DNA of 64,000 nt from Vitis vinifera (GCF_030704535.1 NC_081823.1:6020501-6084500); one strand, 5' to 3'; shown: positions 11,901 through 23,933, counted from the first letter of the stretch. Notes: generated from the sequence alone by a model not told the origin. Made by a program: numbers and translations.

Positions 11901-14575
11901 AATCAGGGGCAAGCCAGGCTGAATATGTTTTCCAAGGAAATAAAAAGCTAAACACAGAACAAACTGTGATCTTAGATTGACTTAAGTGATGAACAAACTT
12001 AGCCAAAATAGATTTGAAATATACAATATAATACACAGTACAACTGTATGAGCACACATGCATTTCTATTTGTGGCATACATGCATGGGCCATGTGGTGA
12101 ATGTGAGTTTAAAAAGAAAAATGCGTATATACATATCACATGGAAATAGAAAATAGTATGTATTAATAAAATCTTCCTTATAAAAGAAAAGCACCAATCA
12201 AAACAAAAAGGATTTTTTTTCAACATTAAAATCCATTGAGGTTTTCAAAGACCTAATGTTTTACTCTTAAACCAATAAAACCTTCAACAATTACATGAAT
12301 TTTTTAAATTCAAAACATTCAAATGTGTTCCTATGTTGATTAATCTCTTAAAATTTTCTAAAATACATGCATAAGAGACTCCCAAGTCCCAACATTCTCC
12401 ACTAATAATAAAAATATAGCATGTTTCTACCAAGGTAGCATACCCTGCAACATTATTTTTTAAGCAAATAATATTTAAGCAGTAATACTGTGTGGTCATT
12501 GTTTCTCAGCATTATCAATGCAAGAGAAAATTTTGTAAGATTACGCAGTACTCCCTCAGATGCTGATAAAAAGGAAACTCTTCTACAGTCAAATACAAAA
12601 TAAAAATTATAAAAAATAAAAAAAGAAGCTTGGGATAATCCATTGAGCACTGATCATTAAAAAATTCTACTACCTTTTTTCAAAAACTAATTAAACGAGT
12701 TATGTTGAGTGATAGAAACTTACTGTTCCCAGCACATCACTCACATCAACTGATGCAAATTCACATGAGAGAGCAGGAAAACTACACAGAAAATTTTAAG
12801 GAAAATGTTAGACAACCCAATCAATAGAATACATAATTTATATTATTAATTAATACCAAATAGATTAATATTGAAAAAGGAGGAGCCAAGCAGTTGACTG
12901 AGAAGGCGCACAAAAGATAATAGCATTAATAGAAATATGATATACAGAACTAAACAGAATAACTTAAATTTTTTAAGGACATTCACATAAATATGCATGA
13001 GAATTTAAGTAAAAAAAACTGCACATCTTGTTTGATCAATCATCCAAAAGGCACTAGGTTCAATCTAAATTCTTTGGGCTTTATTTATTGGCTTAAATCT
13101 AACAGAAGCTCAGAGAATGACTAAAAGCTATGGTTCTGTGAAGAGTAGAGCTGATTCTTGGTTATCTATTTTGGGAAATTTGGAAGGAAAATAACCATAG
13201 GGAATGGAATATTCAATAATCAGGGCTCACTTTGAATATTATTACAAGGAGGTAGCATCTCATACCATAACAAGGCCCCATGTGGCCAAGTAATTTTTTG
13301 GGTTCCATATAGAGATGACCAAAAACCCCATCAGGTCAGTTCGGTTCCCATGGGGATCTGCACCTAATGAGGTCGGAATGGGGCATAATAATTGGAGTTG
13401 GGGTCAAGAATGGGGAAAATTAAACAAAACTGAGCCAAAGACAGCCTGATTATATGTGTATGCATGTGTGTGTGAATATATTAAGAAAGTAACAAAATAA
13501 CAATACTAAATATATTCATTCATAATAATATATATTATGAAATAGGGTTTATTACACTTTACCCCTCAACCTATAGTGTGTTTTGCATATTGCCCCCTCA
13601 AGTTCAAAATCGAGCAATGTACCATTCATCCTTTATAATTGCATGCAATGTGCCTCTTTTTAGAGACGACGTTATTTTTTTGGACGGAAAGGCACGTGTT
13701 TTCCGTGTGACCGAAGGCAAAATGATCATTTTCTTAATAAGTGAGGGCAAAAGGGTCATTCCATTTTAACCTTAATCTACAACTGTCCTCTCCCCCATCG
13801 ATAGTTTCTTCCCTTGTTGCCTGGTGAAGCCCCAAGCCGAAGCCTTCCTCCCCCCAAGGAAGCTAATGCAAGGTTGACAACGAAGAAAAGACGTGGAGTT
13901 CAACGGTAATTTTTTTACTTCCAATTCTTTAATGGGTAGAAGCATGTCGAGAAAGAGGGTTAGGGTTTTGTTTTGATCTTTTAGAAGATTTGGGGAAATT
14001 TTGGGAGAATAAAACTCGGTCAAATTGAGGGTGAAGGTTTCATTTGATGTTTCAGAAGAGTGAGGGAAATTTTGGAGGAAATTTGGGGATTTTAGGGTAA
14101 GAGAAATTATTTGGCGATTTTGCAAATTTCCACTCCACGGACAAGGAGGAACAATGGACAAGGAGAAATTATGTGGGGCTTTTGGCAGCAACTTTGTGGG
14201 ATTGGGATTTTAGGGTTTCAAAGGGAAGAAAAAACGGGGAAGGAGAGCTTCAACTTGGGGATAGGGGAAGAAACAGTCGGTCGACCAAAAAGAGGAAGGC
14301 TACAGATTGAGAAAAAAATTACCATTTTGCCCTTGATCGAGAACACATGCCTTTCCATCCAAAAACATAACATCATCTTTAAAAAAATGCACATTGCATG
14401 CAATTATAAAAGATGGGGGGTAGTACATTGCTCAATTTTGAACTTGATGGGGCAATGTGCAAAACACACTATAGATTGGAAGGGTAAAGTGTAATAAACC
14501 CAATGAAATATATTCATTCATAAATAGTTTTATATTTATAAAATTTAAAAACATTCTATATGCTATTAAATATAT

Positions 14576-14606
<31 letters not shown>

Positions 14607-17600
14607 TAATTTGATTTATTTTGACAAAATAATAAAATATGAATCTTGTCACACCAAAAACTCTTTAAACAAAGTCCTCATTTGACTAAAGATTCATTAA
14701 TTTTTTTCATTATTGTTATTATATTTTCTCTTTTTTAAAGGTAGTTTTAACAGAAATGGTAGTCTGTCCAATTGTGATCTTGTTATTATTTAATAAGAAT
14801 GAACTTATTAAAAAAGAATGATTTACTAATTTAAATCAAATAGTGACTAGGCTCAAAGAATCACCCTTTTTCGTTATTATTCTTATATTTTCTTATTTTT
14901 AATGGATAAAGTCACGTTTTTAATTATTTATACATTGTAATAAGAAGTATCATCAATAAAAAATACAAACTTTATTAATTTTTAAAGATGGTGTCATCAT
15001 TCAAATACAAATGAATCAAATGATACTTATCTTAAGTATTTTGTTTTTTCTTTATTTTAAAAAATAAACAACAAAGAAATTAATATAATCTTATATATTC
15101 TCTTGATCTTGAATATCTTTTTAATTATTATAATATTTAAAAAAATTATTAATATAATTAAAATATTAATTAAAAAATAAATATGTTTCATTTGTCATTT
15201 AAATTAATTATTCTCTTGATCTTGAAGATCTTTCTTAAATATCTTGATTTTTGAAATATTAAAAAGTCATACAATTATTAACTATCAATCTAACTAAAAT
15301 ATTAAATAAATAAAAATTAAATATTTTTCACATGCATGTATTATAGAGTTGTCTTTTCATAAATAAGTTCTTATCCATTGAAAAATTATAATTTAATAAA
15401 AATAAAAACTCAATCAATAATTTGCATTAATAAACCAAAAAATGTGGATTGGGTCATGCATGTTTATTTCTTTTTCTACAATAATACATACATATATACA
15501 TAAATACACACACACACACACACGTGTGTGTATATATATACATTTATAATTAAAAAAAATGTTTTTAAAAACTTATTGTTTTAGAGAGCATGATATAAAT
15601 TATGGGTCCAAATTATACGGTTTAAACTTTTAGGAAATTAGTTGTTCAACATGGTATTAAAGCCTTGTTTGGTAGGAGGTTGAGTGATCGAACTTCACCA
15701 CAACATTTTTATTACCCCAATTTATAAAGTCCACATGTAAGACTGAAAAATGAAGGCTACATGTGAGGATGGTATTAGAGAGCATGATATGTGGGTCAAA
15801 ATCCTACAAGTTTGAACTTTTAGTAAAATTGGTTGTTCAATGTTGATTAAAATAACATGGGAGGGATAAGGGTGAGGATTGGGACGAGGAGCTTATCCCT
15901 CTAGCTTAGGGTGCAACATGGGCAGGTTGGGAATGTTTGATAGTCAACCCAAGAATAAATGACATCTTCTGAAAGCTCAACCCAACCCAATTTGTAACCC
16001 AAGTTGCCCGACCCAAGCTCAACCCAAACATTTTCTCCCAAGCTCGGGGTTAAAATCGTGCTAGGCACCTATATGCATTATACATAAGAATCAAAAAATA
16101 TGAAATCTTAGGTAAGAAAAAAAAATGTATGGGTTAGGCTCAGATTGATTAGTTTATGTAGACTAATCAGGTCAAAACTCGGGCTGGGTCAGGTTGCACC
16201 AAGGAAAAGTAAAAAAAAAAAAAAAAAAAGTGTATGATATAATAGCACACCAAAGAAAGCTTGTCCATGAAGGCTTACATTTCACTATAGATGGAAATAA
16301 ACCATATTTATTAATCTTACCAATATCAAATCCATCAATCTAATGCAACAATTTAGTATAAGATAAACTATTTAATTTTAATAGATAAAAAGTTAATCTA
16401 TCAATTTCTATGTAAGATAAAACTATTTGAGTATTAATTAAATTATTAAAATCAATTAAAGTTCAAATATCACTAGTTAAATAATATAGCATAAAATTGA
16501 ATTATTTATAATACATATATATATATATATATAAGAAAATATAATTATCTAATTAAAATTATTAAATCCTCAATTGGGGTTCGGGTTACCGAATGCCCCA
16601 ACCCAATCCAAGCCCAATTCAAGATGGCTTTTTCTACCTAAGGCCAACCTAAATTGCAAGAGGGGCTACCCCAGCCAACCCAAAATCAAATTGAGTTGTT
16701 GAATCCATCCAAGTTGCACCCCTACCTAGCAAGGAATCCCCGTCCCAACTTGCTTATGGGGTAAGAATGGGGATTAGGGAAGCAGACCCAACCCTACCCC
16801 ACTCCATTTCCATCCCTAGTTCCATATGCTATTTCAACTCATGATTGATCACCTATAGATAGCTTTGATTTTCACATGCTATCTCCATTCGTAATTGACC
16901 TTGAACACAATTTTGTATTTTCTTTTAGAACATGTACATATTTTACATCTTTTCTATACTAATATGTATTTACTTTGTTAAAAGAATTATAAAAATTTAA
17001 TATTATAGTAAGCAAAAAGATAAAAAATAAAAAAATAATAATAAAAAAAATTAAAAAAAATTATTTCATCATAGAGAGAGAGAGTGTGTGTGTTTGTGTG
17101 TGTAATAAGAATGGAGCATTCAATGGACGAAGATGGACCATATATGGCTGTCAAGCAGGATATCCATGCATCAGAAAAAAGGGCAACATTAAGTGAGCAT
17201 GAAACAGGACAAGAAGCATTTTTAATATGCTCCACAACAACATTGTCAAAGCAACACAATAATACCAGACCACCATTATACCAAACACACCTCTAAAACA
17301 GGCTCCAAATCATCAAGCATGGCCATAGCTGAAGATTTCAAACTAGGATCTTAGCGATAAATAGTCAAGTAAAATATGTTTGTGAAAGATCAAACTTAAA
17401 TGCTACAAGAGGAAAAAAAAAAAGGAAAAAGAGAAAAGCAAAGATAGAATATGGCTGACATGAAGAATACACAATAATAAAGCAACCACATATATAAGTA
17501 CAAACACAAGTACAAAAGTTCAAAGAAACTTCATAACCCAGCAAAAAACATGTTATCGAATTAATGCCATGGAATTAATGCCAGAGAATAACACCTGATA

Positions 17601-19742
17601 TTGAATTCAATTCGTAAGAAATCCCCATCAGAACTCTGGTCAACAATAACAGATGTAGAGGTGCTCACTGACAAATAATTACTCAGTTCCTGCAAGATGA
17701 AAATCATGGCTTACTTCTGGATACAAATTAAAGCCATTAGTAGCATAAAAAAGTTCTCAAAATAGCCTGTAAAATAATAAGACATACATAGATGTAATGC
17801 CTCAATATAGGAAGTTGAAATAGTTTCAAAGAAAGAGAAATTAGAGAAAGTGAAAAACATGTGAAAAGAACAAAATTAGAGAGAAATTTATCAGGAACAT
17901 CAATACAAAACTTTTTAGCAAGAACAATGTGATATGCATGTGATAAATTACTATAGAATTTTTTTTGATAGGTAATACATTACTATAGAATTAGGTCTAG
18001 CAATAATCAAGAGCCATGATGAATACTCATATCAAATCCAGTTTCTGCCAACAAAGGAGGTATGAATTTCCTACCATTCCAAATAGAAACATCATGGATA
18101 AGGCTGCTATTACGGATAACCCTGCACCCGATAATGATGCCTCCGTCAAATCCCTAGGAATTTTTCTGCAGCAAAACAGAATAAGTAAATGAATATATTC
18201 CATGAAGTATCATCAAGACTCATGCTAAAGATTCGAGAATACCCAATAAAGATGTAGATAACATACCAAATACTTTTGTTGTCAACACCTGACCAAATGA
18301 AAGAGGGAAAAAAACAAAGAGAAACAACAACTAGAGCACATCATCTCCTCAACCTTATTCACTTCTTCTAACCCATTATTGCTATTATTGTTATTTTTTA
18401 AAAAAAGAGTAAACAATTCCACCTTTCTTTTATATCAGTAATGTACACTCCATTTTAGTTGCTTAATGAGGCACTTGAACACCATGTAGAAATGAAATAA
18501 CTGCACTTTGTTATCACAGCATATTAAAGCCAGAATCCAAGCTTTAGAAAAAACTTATTACCAAATAAACTGGACTCATTATAACTATATGAAATGGATG
18601 ATAAAAAAATGACAGAATATATGCTCCAAAATAAACTTGTTTCAAATTTAACCATGAAATACAATAGACTTATTTCAAATGGATAATCAAAAAATGGAAC
18701 AGAGTATGTGCATGAAACAAACTTGATTCAACAATGGCAAAATAAAATAGATTCATTCCATATGTTTGCAAAACAGATGGAAAAGCATGATTTTTCTATG
18801 GGGACATCCAAGAGCCCCCTGACTGATTAGCATCCACCAAAAGAAACAATATGAGAAATTGGAACCTAAAGGTCAACAACACGTAGCAAATTCTTAGAGC
18901 ACTCTGTGTCACCAAAGGACTCACCAAACGTATGGCATGTGGTTATGGCTTGTAACAGCAATCCACCAAAAAGGTAGTTGGATTCTAAGCCAAATTGTGG
19001 GTAAACATGGTTGAGAAGTTTTGGTTCTTTTCTGCCCTTCCTAGATGAGTTTTGTTGCTTGAGTTTTACTCTTACCTGCTTTCTAGTTCACCTCTTCTCT
19101 TTGTACACCAACTAATTCTGAAGGATCCTTGGTTTTTATCTCTTTTTTCTCCTCTCTCTTTCCTAATAAATTCTTCTTCTTAGAGAAGAAAACCCTCAAG
19201 GCACAAATCCCCACCAGAAAACCAAACACAAGTAACCATTTCCCATACCCATCTCGTCCCTTTCAATTTTCCGGGCTCAAATAATCCCTACTCATCACAT
19301 TGTTTCTCATTTTCAGATTAACCATCTCCATTTTTATGCCCAACTCAAATCAAAATGAGCTAAATAGTCCCTAGTGAAAGTTTTTCACACATTACCCAAA
19401 ACACATCCACTAAGCTATCAGCCAAATGCGACCAAACCCTCATTCCGCCAATGAACGAAAATCCGAACACATTAAACCCGACCAGAAGCATTTCGAAATC
19501 AATATTCTCCAGTCCAAATCAAACCCAAAATGCCAACCCAATTACATCCACAACCAAACACTTCCAAAACCAATAATATCACGCAAAAACATCAAACAAA
19601 AAAACAAACAAGATTTCAAAGAATAATAACAACAATAATCATAAATTGGATCACATGACCGCATTTCGAGATTCGTATATTGAAAAAGAGACGGATCTAA
19701 CCTGTAAAAATCCACAGATTTGATCTTGCTGGTGGAAACCAT
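5354..19742 (-). CDS. PDIL5-3/5-4-type protein disulfide isomerase-like, ERGIC/COPII-vesicle membrane protein
   Basis: Fifteen exons on the minus strand: 19702-19742, 18075-18165, 17595-17689, 12724-12781, 11589-11773, 11394-11451, 10151-10191, 9934-10008, 8643-8699, 7800-7866, 7502-7648, 6898-7122, 5686-5838, 5514-5591, 5354-5431. All junctions are GT-AG and phases join to 482 codons without a stop. Product: short cytosolic N-terminus starting MVSTSKIKSVDFYRK, membrane helix (about 24-46), ERGIC N-domain, a thioredoxin domain with CYWS at residues 170-173, an ERGIC/COPII-vesicle C-domain, a second membrane helix (about 440-465) and a short tail ending KKIELGKNF. Family knowledge places such proteins in the early secretory pathway, cycling between ER and Golgi. 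The second active-site cysteine is replaced by Ser, so classical dithiol exchange is unlikely. Introns total nearly 13 kb and carry several transposons. Length matches the ~480 aa typical of plant members. Confidence 0.95.
6590..6722 (+). mobile_element. 5'-truncated LINE (L1-type) 3' end with poly-A
   Basis: Sequence with TATACTCCCTGTATGCTCTGGG and CTTTGTGCTTACCTATA followed by a 12-A tail resembles the 3' end of plant L1 LINEs, whose tails often read TTACCTATCAAAA. It lies within an intron of the PDI-like gene, on the opposite strand. The left boundary is a guess and I could not find a target-site duplication. Confidence 0.5.
8760..8997. repeat. AAT-rich and (TA)n simple repeats in an intron
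   Basis: An (AAT)n-like run at about 8771-8806 and a (TA)n run of about 27 bases at 8969-8996, both in the PDI-like gene intron between exons 8 and 9 region. Possible microsatellite markers. Confidence 0.8.
10618..10768 (+). mobile_element. SINE with 11-bp target-site duplication
   Basis: A 129-bp insert (10629-10757) lies between two copies of GGAGTTTGCTA (10618-10628 and 10758-10768). It contains GGTTCCAGGTTCAATTGCC, which resembles a Pol III box B, and ends in an A-rich tail with TAATA repeats. Size, tail and duplication fit a tRNA-derived SINE. It sits in the intron between exons 6 and 7 of the PDI-like gene, antisense to it. Confidence 0.75.
12005..12095. repeat. Dispersed repeat also found near 20340-20425
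   Basis: The stretch with ATATAATACACAGTAC, GAGCACACATGCAT and GGCATACATGCATG matches, with small changes, a stretch at 20340-20425 in the same orientation. One copy is in a PDI-like gene intron, the other just upstream of that gene. Nature of the repeat unknown. Confidence 0.6.
13545..14501. mobile_element. Non-autonomous MULE with ~190-bp terminal inverted repeats
   Basis: The ends read GGGTTTATTACACTTTACCC on both sides in inverted orientation, and similarity continues for roughly 190 bp (13545-about 13735 and about 14310-14501). Flanking 9-mers TATGAAATA (13536-13544) and AATGAAATA (14502-14510) differ at one base, fitting the 9-bp duplication of Mutator-like elements. The central ~570 bp is less AT-rich than its surroundings and could be captured host sequence, but I recognise no protein in either direction. 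Confidence 0.8.
14565..14607. repeat. (TTTA)n simple repeat
   Basis: About ten tandem TTTA units just right of the MULE; a microsatellite in the PDI-like gene intron. Confidence 0.85.
15578..15850. repeat. Two copies of an LTR-derived repeat with a primer-binding-site-like end
   Basis: Two related segments (about 15578-15660 and 15772-15845) share GAGAGCATGATAT...GGGTC, ...TTTGAACTTTTAG and TGGTTGTTCAA. The first runs on into ATGGTATTAAAGCC, close to the TGGTATCAGAGC used as initiator-tRNA primer site in plant LTR elements. Related copies lie at 39633-39725 and 40990-41075. Probably LTR ends of decayed copia-type elements. Confidence 0.45.
15907..16724. mobile_element. Possible second hAT-like element nested in the larger one
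   Basis: The left end is TAGGGTGCAAC and the right end is GTTGCACCCCTA, near-perfect inverses; subterminal regions are rich in GGTTGGG/CCCAACC words in opposite orientations. Only a 5-bp flanking repeat (CTAGC) is seen rather than a clean 8 bp, so the call is tentative. It includes a poly-A stretch and a (TA)n run. Confidence 0.5.
17947..17992 (-). mobile_element. Minimal LINE tail insertion (18 bp) with 14-bp duplication
   Basis: ATTACTATAGAATT occurs at 17947-17960 and 17979-17992, separated by 18 bases that on the minus strand read GTATTACCTATCAAAAAA, the L1-type 3' terminus. This is the footprint of target-primed reverse transcription that stopped almost at once. It lies in the PDI-like gene intron between exons 2 and 3. 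Confidence 0.7.
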
Positions 19743-20030
19743 GGTTGCGGAGAAAGGTTCTAGCGAGACAGCCCAGGCAAACAACAGATCTGTGCAGAGA
19801 AAAAGAGAGTGAAATTGGAATTGCCTGGCTTTGAGATAAAACGACACCGTATTCTGCGTTCCGTACGGAACTTGTCCTCCCTGTATGTTGCCTGAGTGAA
19901 GTTTAATTTGGACGGACCGTAGGGCGGATCCAGGAGCAGCGGCTGAGTCCAATTAATGAGAATGCCTTTAATAACGGGGTGTGTCAGGGTCAGGGTCATG
20001 GTCATGGCCCCATGGTCAATGGCTTATAGG
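19743..20030 (-). promoter_or_regulatory. 5' UTR and promoter region of the PDI-like gene
   Basis: Upstream of the start codon (minus strand) lies GC-richer DNA containing AAAACGACACCGT (19838-19850, + strand), a motif type common near plant transcription starts. No TATA box is clear. Confidence 0.4.
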
Positions 20031-20429
20031 CCTCAATTTTTTGTGGTTACGTAAAATTCAGGTTGTGGGTGTTTAATATTTGATCACGTGAGCTTATCAA
20101 AGATTTTGCCATGATGTGGCCTTTCTCACATTCTATTTTAATGTCTATGGACCATTTTTTCCTTTTTTTTGTAAATGTCACTTTCAAATTGACATGTTTA
20201 TGTTTCCTAATTTGGGTATTTTTTAATGTGATATAATTATTACATAGAATTCATTTCTTATATTTTGATAATAATTTTATTCCTTTTCTTCATCCTATTT
20301 GTTTATATTAAGATATTTCTTTAAAAATAATTTTTTTTTTCAAGATATACCATATAATACACAATATACATACGTGTGAGCACACATGCACTTGTATATG
20401 TAGCATACATGCATGTATTATATCGTTTT

Positions 20430-20780
20430 TTTACCTTAGTCATATTTTTCATAATTTGATTATATTTTTTGTATTTTAGTCATAATTTTTTTTTTTTTTT
20501 ACCTTTGTTGCATTTCATACTCTTGTCACATTATTTATGATCATATTTTTCGTACTCAAATCACATTTTCATTATTTTGCTGCATTTTTCATATATTTGT
20601 TACATTTTTCCATGCATTAATCACATTTTTTATATTTTTCATATCTCAATCGCATTTTTCGTACTTCGACCGTAATTTTGTACTTGTACCCTAGTCATGT
20701 TACATTTTTTATATCCCAATCAAATTATTTATATCTTGTCAACATTATTCATATCTTAGTCCTTATCATATTTATGATTG
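20430..20780. repeat. Degenerate short tandem-like repeat
   Basis: A run of loosely repeated units built on CACATTTTTCATA / TTAGTCATATTTTT / TCGCATTTTTCGTA, with periods of roughly 20-28 bases. No gene. Appears to be a decayed minisatellite. Confidence 0.55.
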
Positions 20781-21227
20781 TAGAATTCTCATTGATAGAT
20801 TTGAAACAACCTAGTTGAAGGGTAGGTCCTAGATTATGACCTAGAAGTAACATTTGACAATGATATAAAAACTTCTTATATTTTAATCCAATCATATTAA
20901 TATACTTTGATTTTAATATAAGAAATATTATAACTATATTGCATTATAGTAAAGTAAGCAAGAATAGTAACAATGTCGTCATTTTATGATGTCATCCCCT
21001 CTACGTGATATAAGAGCAATAATATTATTTGATGCCTTATGCTAAAAACAACCTAATTAAATCTATATGATTTTTATAATTATATTCAAATATATTATTT
21101 TTATATGAAATATAATTTATAGATTATGGTTGTTTGGCAAAATAAGATATGATAGCACAAATATATCTTAAAATATTATATTTCATCGAGTAGGATATGC
21201 ATATGATAAGATATTATTTTCTTTATG

Positions 21228-22990
21228 AGCCAACATTGACACTATCTATGGGAAGTGAATATAAAAGCCTAAAACAGAACACGATGGCTAATACGCCTGC
21301 TACAATTCAATCAACCAATAAGAACAAGCAGTTCCAAACTTGGCAAGATAGAATGGAAAGGAAGCAAGAATACTATGAGTGGCGAATGCAATCTCTGCTT
21401 CAACAGACAAAACAACTAAAGTAAGAAATCTAAGGGCTATGGGCTCAGATGGCCATGGGGCACCATTTGAAAAGTCGTCGCAGCCCCAACTAACAAACAA
21501 CTTTGAGACGAGATTGAAGCCAAATAGAGAGAACTTCTCACCAATATGCTAAGTCGTCCCTACAAATGGATGTAGGACTATTTACTAATAGTTTCCCAAC
21601 ATTACCAAAATCGGTGCATTCACCAATCAATTGGACTCAAGTGGAAGATGCAACAAGCTTTATTAGAGAAAAATGGAAAAAAAAATGGTAAGAATGGGGT
21701 TTACGTCTCTCATACGCCATGAAAGCTCGTCTAGGACCTCAAGAGAAAAAGGCACTAGCATCGCCACGCATCTTAGAGGCCCTAAAGGCACGATTGGGCC
21801 AATTGAATGATGAGGCATCACCCAGCCGTCTGCCTCAATGTTCAGTACTAGAACTGCCACCAATAAATAACCCGACGACAAAGGCCCCATTTGGCTCCAT
21901 AAGTCGACAGTTGGATGATATGCTCTTCACGTCGTTTGGTCCCCACATCATCAATTACGAGCTACCTAGGGGGTTTCAAGTGCCTAAGTTCACGATGTAT
22001 GACAGGATAATTGACCATTTTGACTATTTGATCCACTTTCTTGACGTGCCATTATGCAAAGTCTTTATGGTCAACCTCCATGGTCTAACTCTCTCTTGGT
22101 TCCATTAACTCCTGCAAAATTCTATTAATTCTTTTCGAGACGTCTCAAAGGCCTTTGTAGGCTATTCTTTATGTTTTGCTCAATAAAAACAGAATATAAG
22201 CACTCCGCAGAATATTAAGATGCAGGAGAATGAATTGCTGAAGGACTTCATGAAGTGGTTTGAACAAGTAGTGCTCCAGGTGGAGTCCTATAGCATGAAT
22301 GTCATCTTATAGATCTTCAATTAGTCACATGCATCAATGGACAACTTGTTTAAAAAGGCAAACAAATATGTCATGCTCGAAGATGACGTTTAGACAGCCT
22401 CCCAACACATCCTAGTTACGAATCAAGTAACTAAAAATACTAAGGTTAGGAGCTCGAAGCCCTCAAATGGCCAATCCAGACAGGGCAACTAGAGACAAGA
22501 GGGATTGCAATAATGACAACTACCCAAACTTATTCCATTGATCGTCTCCTATGAGAGGATCCTCCCACTGATCCAAGAATTGTCTGAGTTCAAGTGGTTA
22601 GAGCCCATCAAAATTGATTCATCCAGGCGTGATTGAAGAGGATGATGCTCTTGTCAAAAGGAGCACAAGCACACCATAGAAGAGTACAAGAATTTGTACT
22701 ACTTGGTGGAGAAGCTTATCAAAGCTAGATATCTCAAGTAGTATGTCCGCATCTTTAGAGGCCATGAAGACAACACAAGAAGCACCGAAGCAAACTCTTA
22801 CCTCCCCCATAGCACCCAAAGTAATGATTAATTATATTCACAATGGACCAAAGGATGACAAATATCATTCTAGGTGATAAAGGAGGAGAATGCTCCACGC
22901 GACCATAATGAGGGTACAAACGATGAACAAGAAATGCGAAAAGAGTGAAAAGGAAAATCCAAAAAGTAATCCACTATCTAAGGCATACGC
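21228..22990 (+). mobile_element. Decayed Ty3/gypsy retrotransposon, gag region
   Basis: Starts with ACATTGACACTATCTATGGGAA, similar to the junction just inside the 5' LTR of plant gypsy elements. A frame at 21719-22108 contains LPRGFQVPKFTMYDR and VNLHGLTLSWFH, typical of Retrotrans_gag, and following frames recall the QNIKMQENE and HTIEEYKNLYYLVEKLIKA segments. Many stops and frameshifts; no pol domains follow before 23.0 kb, so this is an internal fragment. LTRs were not identified. Confidence 0.75.
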
Positions 22991-23174
22991 GCAAACATCG
23001 GGGCATCTAAAAAGACACGTCACCTAACGAGTCGCCCAAATTGATGTGACTCCTCGAGACGTGTGTGACGGACACGTGTCCCATGGCACAAAAAATTTCA
23101 AACACTTAAGTAACTGAATTCTTCCACCTTGCTGTTTGGTTTCCAACCGGCCACAGTTGCAAGGATTAGGGAGC

Positions 23175-23745
23175 ATTGTGGGACACTCACAACAGTCTCC
23201 TAAAGCTGTTTGGATCATAGCATAATAGCAAAAGGCTAAGTGACCTTGTCTGTTTGGACTCTAGGAATTAGACAGACACAAAACTAACCGAGCATTGAAT
23301 ATGTTGCCTACTAAGCATGAATTGCAGTAAATATTAAGTGTCTTGATTGACACAATTATTATGAGACTAAAATATCAATCTTTAAGACTTATCAAGGCGT
23401 AACAACCATTATGAACCAACAATCATTGACATTAAAAACAATAATGTACGATCAAAGACATTATTAAGGCACATGAGATGTTACATTTAAGCATAGTTAA
23501 ATAGGTGCAACATTTCTTGCTCAAGTCTTCACTCTCTTTGACTTAAGCTACAAAAGGGCGTACTCGGAGAACTCATTTAAATATTCCCTTGTGCAAGTCG
23601 AATTATCTAAGGTTAGCTAGACAAGCCACTTAGCCTTTTGCTATTATGCTATGATCCAGACGACTCTAAGAGACAGGTCTTTTGCTATTATGCTATGATC
23701 CAGATGACTTTAAGAGACAGGTTGCAAGCGTCCCACAACCTGGTT
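23175..23745. mobile_element. Inverted-repeat element with a duplicated right arm
   Basis: GATCATAGCATAATAGCAAA at 23214-23233, continuing to about 23250, is matched in inverted orientation near 23620-23662; outward the similarity goes on to TTGTGGGAC on the left and GTCCCACAA on the right, giving arms of about 75 bp. In the right arm about 45 bp (TTTTGCTATTATGCTATGAT and following) is present twice in tandem (about 23635-23678 and 23680-23722). Family not recognised; no duplication of the target site was found. Confidence 0.6.
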
Positions 23746-23919
23746 TATTTTTTATTTTTTATTTTTTTATTTTTTATGTCAAGTTTAAAATGGATGGTCA
23801 AGATTTCATCTTGGAGAACCATTCGTCCCACGGAATTCTTTGATAGGTATACATCAGAATTCTCCTCAATCATTTGATGCATAGATCCAACTGTCGAATG
23901 GAAAACCTTTGTCGCTCTC

Positions 23920-23933
23920 AAACGACGTCGTTT
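23920..23933. promoter_or_regulatory. Palindromic AAACGACGTCGTTT box upstream of ETFA
   Basis: A perfect 14-bp palindrome with an ACGT core, 93 bp before the ETF alpha start codon. This resembles bZIP-type and common plant core-promoter ACGT motifs; function is inferred from position. Confidence 0.5.

Larger units (their letters stand above)
13310..16818. mobile_element. Large hAT-like element in intron 3 of the PDI-like gene
   Basis: The left end begins TAGAGATGACCAAAAACCCC and the right end finishes CCATTTCCATCCCTA, imperfect inverses of the TAGGGATGG... type. They are flanked by an identical 8-bp duplication GTTCCATA (13302-13309 and 16819-16826), the hAT target-site length. No transposase is seen in its 3.5 kb. 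It contains a MULE (13545-14501), probably a second hAT-like element (15907-16724) and AT-rich filler, so much of its length is from later insertions. Confidence 0.7.

Noticed and set aside
13772-14191. 139-aa minus-strand frame in the MULE core
   Set aside because: Begins in one MULE segment with no homology I can name; listed only as a possible captured fragment, not a gene.
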